The position numbers were made by a program, and so were the translations under genes. DNA of 64,000 bases from an uncultured Aquimarina sp. (GTDB taxonomy: Bacteria; Bacteroidota; Bacteroidia; Flavobacteriales; Flavobacteriaceae): the NCBI GenBank assembly GCA_947496555.1, contig CANMDH010000007.1, positions 1 to 64,000 on the forward strand, given 5' to 3'. A model generated the notes under the pieces. It was given only the letters and a program-made list of their open reading frames with translations, ran no database searches and was not told the origin of the DNA. Positions 45,252-53,110 of this stretch are shown here, piece by piece. How positions within the stretch are numbered: the first letter of the stretch is position 1; the number at the start of each line of letters is the position of its first letter.

Positions 45252-45827
45252 ATGATATTTCAGGTACTACAAATTATTCGGGAAGAAGTAAACGCATATT
45301 TTGAGGATGATAATCCTGTTTCCTTGGGTAATATAGCTACTATTTCTTCTGGGGATAATGATGATGACGATCCAGACATCGTCTTAACGTTAATTAATAT
45401 AGACGAAGAACCTACCTTAAAAAATGTTCCAAACTATAAAATAGAAGGAACTAGTGTTTCTTATAAAAATCCTAAAGTAAATATTAATTTGTACCTGCTG
45501 TTTAGTGCAAATAATAATAGGTATACAGAATCATTGAAGAGTATTTCTAAAATAATTGAATTTTTTCAAGGTAAAAACGTATTCACTCAATCTAATAGTA
45601 ATTATGATAGAGAAGATGTTGATATGCAGGGCATTGGTGATTTTAAGTTTGTTACAGAATTGTACACTCCTTCTTTTGAACAGCTTAGCTATGTGTGGGG
45701 AATATTGGGGGGCAAACAGTATCCTTCAGTTATATATAAATTAAGATTGCTTGAGATCGAAAGAGATATTTTACAGGCAGAAGGATCTGTTATTACACAA
45801 ATTGATACTACTATAAACAAGAATTAA
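45252..45827 (+). CDS. eCIS DUF4255 (Pvc16/Afp16 N-terminal type) tail terminator/cap protein
   Basis: 191 aa from the ATG at 45252 (MIFQVLQIIREEVNAYF); a TTG start at 45231 is less likely. The DUF4255 pattern is clear: an N-terminal helix, a short acidic linker, VLTLINIDEEPTLKN, then NPKVNINLYLLFSANNNRYTESLKSISKIIEFFQGKNVF (in parts) and SYVWGILGGKQYPSVIYKLRLLEI. Family members cap the distal end of tube and sheath and set particle length. It opens the operon and overlaps the next gene by 1 nt (TAATG). Confidence 0.9.
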   Translation: MIFQVLQIIREEVNAYFEDDNPVSLGNIATISSGDNDDDDPDIVLTLINIDEEPTLKNVPNYKIEGTSVSYKNPKVNINLYLLFSANNNRYTESLKSISKIIEFFQGKNVFTQSNSNYDREDVDMQGIGDFKFVTELYTPSFEQLSYVWGILGGKQYPSVIYKLRLLEIERDILQAEGSVITQIDTTINKN

Positions 45828-46831
45828 TGAGCTTTAAAATTATATATAAACCTTTGATCGATATCAAGATTAATCACGATTATTTTCTTGATGATGGTGA
45901 TACAAAATTTGATGATTTACCCGAAGATGAACAAAATGCAAGGCTCGCTAATTATAATATTTCAGAATATCTTACAATTACACCGGTTCTAAAAACAAGT
46001 TTAGATCTTAGAAATCATAAAATTGTTTTTAAACAAACAGATAGGGGCTTTACATTGTTGGCAAATGTTGATGAATATACCAAGGCCAGTGATAGCTCTC
46101 AGGTCCTTTGCCCTAAGATTCAACCGTCAAAAGATTTGATGCTAACATTTGAGCTTAGATTTAAGGATACCTATTTCAGAAATTATACAAGTAGCATAGA
46201 GGATGAAGAAAATAGATTCTTTTATTTTTCCAATATCAGACCTGACGGAGAAAACAACTCGTTATCCATTTTTTTCAAGAACACCAAGGTGCATACTCAA
46301 TTTTTGCTTCAACCAGAAACAAGCAGAACTATTATACACAACATTATCACAAATGACATAGCGCCAATTAATTCGCTAGGTCTTGAAAATATTACTCTCA
46401 TCGACCCTGAAGATATTGACGAACCAATAAATGTAGATTTATTAAATACATATATAGAAACACAAAAGCGTGATGGTTTGATCGGGTATTTTCGATTTGG
46501 TATTGATGGGAGAAACAACAATGATCTTCTGGTTGATACTACAGTCGAGGTTCCTAATGATCCCGATGAAGTATTGTTGGGCTTACCAGATGAAACACCT
46601 GATCCTGTATTAAGATTTGAAAACACGAAAACATTTTGGAGATATATTGATATCAGTGAAGATGAGGTGTTTACTACCAAAGATGAACAGCCACTCACAC
46701 AAAATGGATTCATAGAATTGAAGAAGAAAGATTTTGAGAATCCCAAACCAAAGAATATGTTTTTTTCTAACCCAGATAAAAGACATGTTACAATAGAAGA
46801 AGACAACATTTACTCAGAAATATTTATTTAA
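45827..46831 (+). CDS. eCIS-associated protein of unknown function
   Basis: 334 aa, acidic, no signal peptide, beta-rich. An internal part LMLTFELRFKDTYFRNYTSS and the end VTIEEDNIYSEIFI show no family I recognise. It is coupled to the cap gene by TAATG and stands just before the sheath. In marine Bacteroidota eCIS clusters a second, cap-adjacent component is known, so a cap adaptor or plug role is reasonable but inferred from position. Confidence 0.7.
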   Translation: MSFKIIYKPLIDIKINHDYFLDDGDTKFDDLPEDEQNARLANYNISEYLTITPVLKTSLDLRNHKIVFKQTDRGFTLLANVDEYTKASDSSQVLCPKIQPSKDLMLTFELRFKDTYFRNYTSSIEDEENRFFYFSNIRPDGENNSLSIFFKNTKVHTQFLLQPETSRTIIHNIITNDIAPINSLGLENITLIDPEDIDEPINVDLLNTYIETQKRDGLIGYFRFGIDGRNNNDLLVDTTVEVPNDPDEVLLGLPDETPDPVLRFENTKTFWRYIDISEDEVFTTKDEQPLTQNGFIELKKKDFENPKPKNMFFSNPDKRHVTIEEDNIYSEIFI

Positions 46832-46860
46832 AACTTTTATACAAATTAAAATTCACAATT

Positions 46861-48771
46861 ATGGCAACGTACAGCACACCAGGAGTTTACATCGAGGAGA
46901 TCGCAAAGTTTCCTCCGTCGGTAGCTCAAGTAGAAACTGCTATTCCGGCTTTTATAGGATACACCGAAAAAGCAACCAATAAAGCAGAAGGGGATCTTAG
47001 CGAAGTTCCGACACGTATTTCTTCAATGCTCGATTATGAAACGTATTTTGGTTTTGCTCAGGCAGAGCAGGGCATGGTTGTCGATGTTAACGACGATGTG
47101 ATCTCTGTACGATCCTTAACATCACCATCGCCTTTCTTGATGTATTATTCTCTTCAATTATATTTTGCAAATGGGGGTGGACCTTGTTATATTGTTTCGG
47201 TTGGGCAGTATGGTGAAGGGAGCTCTCCTGCTACGGCTGTTGCTCTTGGATCCGATACCACTCCAGGTTTGGCAAAAGGATTAAAATTACTTGAGAAAGA
47301 GGATGAGCCTACTCTTATACTTTTTCCAGATGCTACTTCTTTAAGTGGTAGTGGTGATTTCTATGGTCTTTATAATAGTGCACTTACACAATGTAACAAA
47401 TTACAAGATCGTTTTGCAATTATAGATACATATAGCTATGATAATAGTAATCCTGTTGATGCTAATATTGCCGGCCTACGAAATGGAATTAATCTTGAAA
47501 AGGACTTCATAAAATATGGAGCGGCGTATTATCCATTTGTAGAAACTATTCTTGATTATAATTACAATGAATCGAGTGTTACTGTTAATATAAGTGATTC
47601 TGCGGGAACAACTCCAGCCCAACAGGTACAAGCATTATCAGATTCGATCAATACTACATCGCTTACACAGTTGATAACCGATATGGTAACATTAAGAGAT
47701 AGCGTTAATGCCGCAGCCGATGATGCTGCTGCTTTGGTAATCAAACCATCTGTAGAGTCGAAACTGCAAGAAATCATTTCATTTGTAACCGATACACAGC
47801 AAGCATTAAGCGATGCTGAAACTATTGGAAGTGCTGATGCTGCAACTGAAGCTGCAGCTTTAGGAGCATGGACTAATATTGATAGCCTCGATACAGATTT
47901 AAATACTAGGCTTACAAAATTACAAGCAGATGATACCAAGACAAAGATCCTGAATACTATTTCAGATGCTACAAATACTATCTATGTTGACCTGGGAGTT
48001 GATGCAGTAACTCCGTCAAACTCAACTATTGTGTCAGACTTAACTACGTTAAAGTCAGCAGGAGAATTATCAGCGTTAATTACTGCTCTTGGTGCTGCAT
48101 CAGGTAGTGTAACAGCCTCAATGCTCGATGCACTGGAAGCTACAGATAATGCATTATATAACAGAGTCAAAGCAGAAATTGGTCAAGTACCGGTAATACT
48201 TCCTCCTAGTAGTGGTATGGCGGGAGTTTATGCTCGTACGGATAATACACGTGGGGTTTGGAAAGCGCCTGCCAATGTAGGTATGAACTATGTAATCAAA
48301 CCAACAGTACATATTTCACACGAAGAGCAAGAAGATCTAAATGTTCATGGGACGGGTAAATCGATCAATGCTATAAGAACTTTTGCTGGTAAAGGAACCT
48401 TGGTTTGGGGAGCGCGTACCCTGGCGGGTAATGACAATGAGTGGCGCTATGTATCGGTAAGACGTTTTTTCAATTTTGCAGAAGAGTCTATCAAAAAAGC
48501 TACAGAGCAGTTTGTATTCGAACCCAATGATGCCAATACCTGGGTTAAGGTAAAAGCTATGATTACCAATTTCCTTAATCTACAATGGAGAGCAGGTGCA
48601 TTAGCTGGTCCAACCCCAGATAAAGCATTTTATGTAAATGTTGGACTTGGCGAAACAATGACTGCACAAGACATTCTTGAAGGAAATATGTTGGTAGAAA
48701 TAGGAATGGCGGTTGTTCGTCCGGCAGAATTTATTGTTCTTAAGTTCTCTCACAAAATGCAAGAAGCATAA
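46861..48771 (+). CDS. Contractile tail sheath protein with a helical insertion
   Basis: 636 aa. The N-terminal TYSTPGVYIEEIAKFPPSVAQVETAIPAFIGYT (in parts) and the C-terminal NVGMNYVIKPTVHISHEEQEDLN, GARTLAGNDNEWRYVSVRRFFNFAEESI and ANTWVKVKAMITNFLNLQWRAGALAG (in parts) are standard sheath domains that form the contractile outer tube. Between about 235 and 445 lies an Ala/Ser/Thr/Asp-rich helical stretch (QALSDSINTTSLTQLITDM...), inserted before the core resumes at VPVILPPSSGMAGVYAR. Only one sheath gene is present, whereas Afp and PVC have three. Confidence 0.95.
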   Translation: MATYSTPGVYIEEIAKFPPSVAQVETAIPAFIGYTEKATNKAEGDLSEVPTRISSMLDYETYFGFAQAEQGMVVDVNDDVISVRSLTSPSPFLMYYSLQLYFANGGGPCYIVSVGQYGEGSSPATAVALGSDTTPGLAKGLKLLEKEDEPTLILFPDATSLSGSGDFYGLYNSALTQCNKLQDRFAIIDTYSYDNSNPVDANIAGLRNGINLEKDFIKYGAAYYPFVETILDYNYNESSVTVNISDSAGTTPAQQVQALSDSINTTSLTQLITDMVTLRDSVNAAADDAAALVIKPSVESKLQEIISFVTDTQQALSDAETIGSADAATEAAALGAWTNIDSLDTDLNTRLTKLQADDTKTKILNTISDATNTIYVDLGVDAVTPSNSTIVSDLTTLKSAGELSALITALGAASGSVTASMLDALEATDNALYNRVKAEIGQVPVILPPSSGMAGVYARTDNTRGVWKAPANVGMNYVIKPTVHISHEEQEDLNVHGTGKSINAIRTFAGKGTLVWGARTLAGNDNEWRYVSVRRFFNFAEESIKKATEQFVFEPNDANTWVKVKAMITNFLNLQWRAGALAGPTPDKAFYVNVGLGETMTAQDILEGNMLVEIGMAVVRPAEFIVLKFSHKMQEA

Positions 48772-48808
48772 TTAACAAATCATCTAATAATTTTTAAAGT
48801 ATAAAAAC

Positions 48809-49252
48809 ATGGCAACGACATATCCATTACCAAAGTTTCATTTTAGAGTTTCATTCGGAGATTCAGAATTTAATTGTACCGAAGTGTCTGGGTTAGATTT
48901 TGAAAGAGAAATGATCGAATATCGAGCGGGGGCAGATACAGAATATCATAAAACTAAGCAACCAGGGCTTTCTAAATACAGTAATATTACAATAAAACGA
49001 GGAACATTTTCTGATACCAATAAAGAGTTTTATGACCAATGGGTTAAAACTGTTTATTTCCAAGAGGGAGAAGAGCAATATAGAGGTGATCTTACCATCA
49101 GTCTTTTAGATGAAAAACACGAACCCGTTGTTACCTGGAAAGCAGAAAGAGCGTATGTGACCAAAATTCAGTCTACTGATCTTAAAGCAGACGGTAACGA
49201 GATTGCTATCGAAACTGCCGAGTTTGTTCATGAGAAATTATCATTGTTATAA
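48809..49252 (+). CDS. eCIS inner tube protein 1 (T4 gp19-like)
   Basis: 147 aa. PLPKFHFRVSFGDSEFNCTEVSGLDFEREMIEYR and HKTKQPGLSKYSNITIKRG (in parts) are characteristic of the phage tail-tube/Afp1 family, with a Hcp-like fold. It should stack as hexamers to form the tube inside the sheath. The gene ends in TAATG with the second tube gene. Confidence 0.94.
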   Translation: MATTYPLPKFHFRVSFGDSEFNCTEVSGLDFEREMIEYRAGADTEYHKTKQPGLSKYSNITIKRGTFSDTNKEFYDQWVKTVYFQEGEEQYRGDLTISLLDEKHEPVVTWKAERAYVTKIQSTDLKADGNEIAIETAEFVHEKLSLL

Positions 49253-49698
49253 TGGCTTCTTACTATCCACCGGTAGGTTTTCATTTTAAGGTCGAGTTTC
49301 AAGATTTAGAAAATAAAATTCAAATTAATGACTATCAATTTCAATCGGTTTCTGGTCTATCAGTAGATCTGGAAACCGAAGAAGTTGCCGAAGGAGGAGA
49401 AAATAGGTTCAAGCACAAAATACCTGTAAGAACAAAGTATCCTAATTTGGTATTGAAACGCGGTCTTTTGATCGATTCTGATTTAATAGAATGGTGCAGA
49501 GACGCTATTGAAAATTTTGAAATAAAACCTATTAATCTTACCGTAATGTTACTCAATGAAAAGCACGAAGCCTTATTAACGTGGAGTGTAACACATGCGT
49601 ACCCGGTAAAATGGGTGGTAGAAGATTTCAATGCCGAAGAAAATAAACTGGTAATAGAATCACTTGAGCTCACATATAATTATTTCGAAACTTTATAA
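49252..49698 (+). CDS. eCIS inner tube protein 2 (tube initiator, Afp5-like)
   Basis: 148 aa, homologous to tube protein 1 but diverged: YYPPVGFHFKVEFQDLENKI, QSVSGLSVDLETEEVAEGG and RTKYPNLVLKRGLL. In Afp/PVC a diverged tube protein next to the baseplate starts tube assembly. The position between the main tube and the baseplate genes fits this. Confidence 0.92.
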   Translation: MASYYPPVGFHFKVEFQDLENKIQINDYQFQSVSGLSVDLETEEVAEGGENRFKHKIPVRTKYPNLVLKRGLLIDSDLIEWCRDAIENFEIKPINLTVMLLNEKHEALLTWSVTHAYPVKWVVEDFNAEENKLVIESLELTYNYFETL

Positions 49699-49710
49699 AA
49701 ATACCTTCCA

Positions 49711-49872
49711 ATGCCGATAGAAATCAAAGAATTACATATTAAAATCAATGTTGATGAAGGAAAAGGTAAGCAACCGCCTATTGAAGTAAATAGCAAGAAA
49801 GAAAAATCTGCATTGGTAGAGGCTTGTGTAGAGCAGGTTATGGAAATTCTGGATAAGCAGCAGGAACGTTAA
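49711..49872 (+). CDS. DUF5908 small eCIS protein
   Basis: 53 aa: MPIEIKELHIKINVDEGKG, then a helix EKSALVEACVEQVMEILDKQ. This matches DUF5908, a short protein found in Bacteroidota eCIS clusters between tube and LysM genes. It starts 12 nt after tube 2 and ends 12 nt before the LysM gene. Its function is unknown; an assembly or baseplate peptide is possible. Confidence 0.8.
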   Translation: MPIEIKELHIKINVDEGKGKQPPIEVNSKKEKSALVEACVEQVMEILDKQQER

Positions 49873-49884
49873 ATAATTTTGATT

Positions 49885-50610
49885 ATGATAGAAGGTAAGC
49901 TACAAAAACTGGTAATAAGGTGTTATAAAGATGAAAAATTCAATGAAGAATTACCAGATCTTAAGTATACAGCTTTACTAAATCCGGAAACATATAGTTT
50001 TTCTTTAAAGACAGAGGTTCAAGAAGACCAGGCACAAGGGACTAGTTCTAATGATGTAAAATTTATACGATCTATTCCAGAAGATCTGGATTTAGAATTT
50101 CTGTTTGATCGTACTGGGGTTATAGTACACTATGGAGACGATCCAAAATCAGGTAATGATGATAAAGTGTATAAAGATCAGGGAAACGGAATTATTGATG
50201 ATCTAGATGCATTCAAAAAAGCAGTATACGAATATAATGGAGATACTCATAAACCTAATTATCTCCGAATCGTATGGGGAGCATTAACATTTCCGTGTCT
50301 TCTGGTTTCAATGGACATAGAATATAAACTTTTTAAGGCCGATGGCACGCCTTTAAGAGCTATCGTAAAAGCTAAGTTTAAAAAGTTTATTGAGCAAGAG
50401 CAAAGAGCTAGAGAACAAAATGATCAATCACCTGACCTTACGCATTATAGAGTAGTAAAAGCAGGAGATACCCTACCTCTTATGACACATAGAATATATG
50501 GAGATCCAAAGTATTATCTAGAAGTAGCTCGTGTAAATAATATCAGTAATTTCAGAAAACTTACAGTCGGACAGGAATTATATTTTCCACCGTTACAAAA
50601 ACAATCATAG
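49885..50610 (+). CDS. LysM-domain baseplate protein (Afp7/Pvc7-like)
   Basis: 241 aa from ATG 49885. The N-terminal domain (MIEGKLQKLVIRCYKD, YTALLNPETYSFSLK) is followed by a C-terminal LysM (HYRVVKAGDTLPLMTHRIYGDPKYYLEVARVN...LTVGQELYFPP, in parts). In contractile systems the gp53/Afp7 protein with LysM joins the spike to the tube start. It abuts the spike gene directly. Confidence 0.92.
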   Translation: MIEGKLQKLVIRCYKDEKFNEELPDLKYTALLNPETYSFSLKTEVQEDQAQGTSSNDVKFIRSIPEDLDLEFLFDRTGVIVHYGDDPKSGNDDKVYKDQGNGIIDDLDAFKKAVYEYNGDTHKPNYLRIVWGALTFPCLLVSMDIEYKLFKADGTPLRAIVKAKFKKFIEQEQRAREQNDQSPDLTHYRVVKAGDTLPLMTHRIYGDPKYYLEVARVNNISNFRKLTVGQELYFPPLQKQS

Positions 50611-52356
50611 ATGAATAACAGCGGTGTCATACAAACTTCGAAAAGTTCTGATCTGGTAACCTTTAAAGTGCTTATCGGAGGAGAAGAACTTTCAAAAGTG
50701 TACCAGGTAAAAAGTATCATGGTGCAAAAAGAGGTGAATAGAATACCTATAGCACAAATAGTTCTTGTAGACGGTGATCCTTCGGCAAGGGATTTTGGAT
50801 TAAGTAATGAAGAGCTTTTGATACCCGGAGCAGAAATTGAAATAACTGCAGGTTATCACTCTGATGAAGAGACTATTTTTAAAGGAATAGTGATTAAGCA
50901 TAACCTGAAGATACGATCCCATACAAGTCAGTTAATCATAGAATGTAAAGATGAATCTGTAAAGCTTACCATAGGAAAGAAAAGTAAATATTTTTATGAA
51001 AGTACCGATAGCGAAATTTTCGAAGAAATTATTAGCTCCTATGGCTTAGATAAAGATGTAGAAGCGACTAATTTCTCTCACCTCGAATTGGTACAATATG
51101 ATGCTTCAGATTGGGATTTTATCATCTCAAGAGCACAAGCCAATGGTAAATTATGTTTTATCGACGATGGTGCTATAACGATTGCAAAACCAGATCTAGG
51201 ACAATCAGAAATCGAAACAATAACGTATGGTGCTACATTGCTTGATTTTGATGCAGAAATTGATGCCAGACACCAAATAGGTAAGGTTTCTTCTTATTCT
51301 TGGAACTATGCCGATCAGGAGTTATTAGAAATTGAAGCAAATGACCCTTCAGTCTCGTTAAATGGTAATTTAAGTGTCGATGATTTATCACAAACTATCG
51401 GACTCGAAAACCTTGAGTTAAAACATGGTGGAGCGGTGACCGATACAGAATTACAAGATTGGGCCGATGCAAAATGGTTGTTTCAGCAGTTATCCAAAGT
51501 ACGAGGTCGGGTGAAGTTTCAAGGTATTTCGCAGGTAAAGCCCAATACAATTCTTAAGTTGGAAGGTGTCGGAGACCGGTTTAATGGTAATGTCTATGTT
51601 ACTGGAGTACGACATAACCTTTCTGAAGGAAATTGGACGGTAGATGCCCAGTTTGGATTAAATCCTGAGTGGTTTTCAGAAACTTTTGATATCAATACAC
51701 CTGCGGCATCTGGATTACTACCAGCAATTCATGGATTACAGATAGGGGTAGTATCACAATTACAAGATGATCCCGATGGCGAAGAACGAATCTTGGTTCA
51801 AATACCTATTGTAAATAATCAGGAACAAGGGATTTGGTGTAGAATTGCTTCATTAGATGCGGGAGAAAACAGAGGTGCTTTTTTTAGACCAGAAATTGGA
51901 GACGAGGTTATCATCGGTTTTATCAATCAAGACCCTAATGATGCAGTTGTTCTGGGAATGTTGCATAGCAGTGCTAAACCAGCGCCAATTACAGCAGCCG
52001 ACGATAATCACGAAAAAGGGTTTGTGACACGTAGCGAGATGAAAGTGCTTTTTGATGATGATAAAAAAACGATTAATATCTCTACTCCGGCAGGAAAACA
52101 TATTGCATTAGATGAAGATGCCGGAACCATAATTATAGAAGATGAAAACTCGAATGTAGTAACGATCGATAGTGCAGGTATTCTTATGGAAAGTGCAGGT
52201 AATATTGAACTTAAAGCATCTGGAGATGTTACCATCGAAGGAACCAATGTAAACATTACAGCAAGTGCAGCCTTTAAAGCCGAAGGATCCTCTGGAGCCG
52301 AAGTTTCATCGGGCGCGACAGCGGTATTAAAAGGATCATTGGTACAAATAAATTAA
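50611..52356 (+). CDS. VgrG-like spike protein (Afp8/Pvc8)
   Basis: 581 aa. A gp27-like hub (about 1-350; LVTFKVLIGGEELSKVYQVKSI, SQLIIECKDESVKL) precedes a gp5 OB domain (about 375-460; IGVVSQLQDDPDGEERILVQIPIV, GAFFRPEIGDEVIIGFINQDPNDAVVLGMLHS) and a short beta-helix tail (about 485-581; NIELKASGDVTIEGTNVNI). No C-terminal effector extension. It forms the trimeric central spike, tipped by the PAAR protein next to it. Confidence 0.94.
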   Translation: MNNSGVIQTSKSSDLVTFKVLIGGEELSKVYQVKSIMVQKEVNRIPIAQIVLVDGDPSARDFGLSNEELLIPGAEIEITAGYHSDEETIFKGIVIKHNLKIRSHTSQLIIECKDESVKLTIGKKSKYFYESTDSEIFEEIISSYGLDKDVEATNFSHLELVQYDASDWDFIISRAQANGKLCFIDDGAITIAKPDLGQSEIETITYGATLLDFDAEIDARHQIGKVSSYSWNYADQELLEIEANDPSVSLNGNLSVDDLSQTIGLENLELKHGGAVTDTELQDWADAKWLFQQLSKVRGRVKFQGISQVKPNTILKLEGVGDRFNGNVYVTGVRHNLSEGNWTVDAQFGLNPEWFSETFDINTPAASGLLPAIHGLQIGVVSQLQDDPDGEERILVQIPIVNNQEQGIWCRIASLDAGENRGAFFRPEIGDEVIIGFINQDPNDAVVLGMLHSSAKPAPITAADDNHEKGFVTRSEMKVLFDDDKKTINISTPAGKHIALDEDAGTIIIEDENSNVVTIDSAGILMESAGNIELKASGDVTIEGTNVNITASAAFKAEGSSGAEVSSGATAVLKGSLVQIN

Positions 52357-52392
52357 TGATAAAGTAGATATAAAAAAAATAAAAAGAAGTAT

Positions 52393-52680
52393 ATGCCACC
52401 AGCAGCAAGAATCAATGACATGCATGTATGTCCAATGGTAACAGGGACTGTTCCACATGTGGGAGGCCCAATATTACCAGCCGGCGAGCCAACTGTACTA
52501 ATAGGAGGAATGCCTGCAGCTAGAGTAGGTGATATGGCTACATGTACTGGTCCGCCAGATTCTATTGTTGCTGGATCGGGAACTGTTATGATTGGTGGTA
52601 TGCCAGCAGCAAGAATGGGTGATTCTACTGCCCATGGTGGATCTATAGTAGCAGGAGAACCCACAGTAATGATCGGATGA
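52393..52680 (+). CDS. PAAR-domain spike tip protein (Afp10-like)
   Basis: 95 aa, a complete PAAR domain without extension. PAARINDMHVCPMV, then repeated IGGMPAARVGDM and IGGMPAARMGDSTAHGG, with His11, Cys13, Cys52-region and the C-terminal His giving the metal site typical of the cone. It sharpens the spike. It lies 36 nt after VgrG and 1 nt before gp25. Confidence 0.95.
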   Translation: MPPAARINDMHVCPMVTGTVPHVGGPILPAGEPTVLIGGMPAARVGDMATCTGPPDSIVAGSGTVMIGGMPAARMGDSTAHGGSIVAGEPTVMIG

Positions 52681-52681
52681 T

Positions 52682-53110
52682 ATGGAAAATAAAAAATCTT
52701 TTTTAGGAGTTGGTTGGAGTTTTCCTCCAGAGTTTAGTAAGAAATCAAATATGGTGAAAATGATTTCTGATGAAGAAGATATTAAAAGTAGTCTTGAAAT
52801 TTTGTTGTCCACCCGTTTGGGCGAACGCGTTATGTTTCCTGATTATGGGTGCAACCTCGACGAATTGTTGTTCGAGGGTTTAAACAGGACATTAATTACC
52901 TATGTTTCTGAATTAATCAGGACTGCCATTCTTTATCATGAACCAAGAATAGATGTAGATCAAATAGATATTAGCGAAAGTGATGTACTACAAGGAGAAT
53001 TGTTTATCAAAGTTGCATATACAGTAAGAGCTACCAATTCTCGAAACAATGTAGTATTCCCATTTTATTTGGAAGAAGGAACCGATATAAATCTTAAAAC
53101 CAACAAATGA
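52682..53110 (+). CDS. Baseplate wedge protein, GPW/gp25 family (Afp9)
   Basis: 142 aa. ISDEEDIKSSLEILLSTRLGERVMFPDYGCNLDELLFE (in parts) is the conserved gp25 core, including the Glu-Arg/Asp-Tyr-Gly segment. The protein connects sheath and baseplate. It overlaps the baseplate J gene by 4 nt (ATGA). Confidence 0.94.
   Translation: MENKKSFLGVGWSFPPEFSKKSNMVKMISDEEDIKSSLEILLSTRLGERVMFPDYGCNLDELLFEGLNRTLITYVSELIRTAILYHEPRIDVDQIDISESDVLQGELFIKVAYTVRATNSRNNVVFPFYLEEGTDINLKTNK

Noticed and set aside
49339-49675. Minus-strand 110-codon ORF in the second tube gene
   Set aside because: Shadow of the tube-protein frame with no recognisable content.
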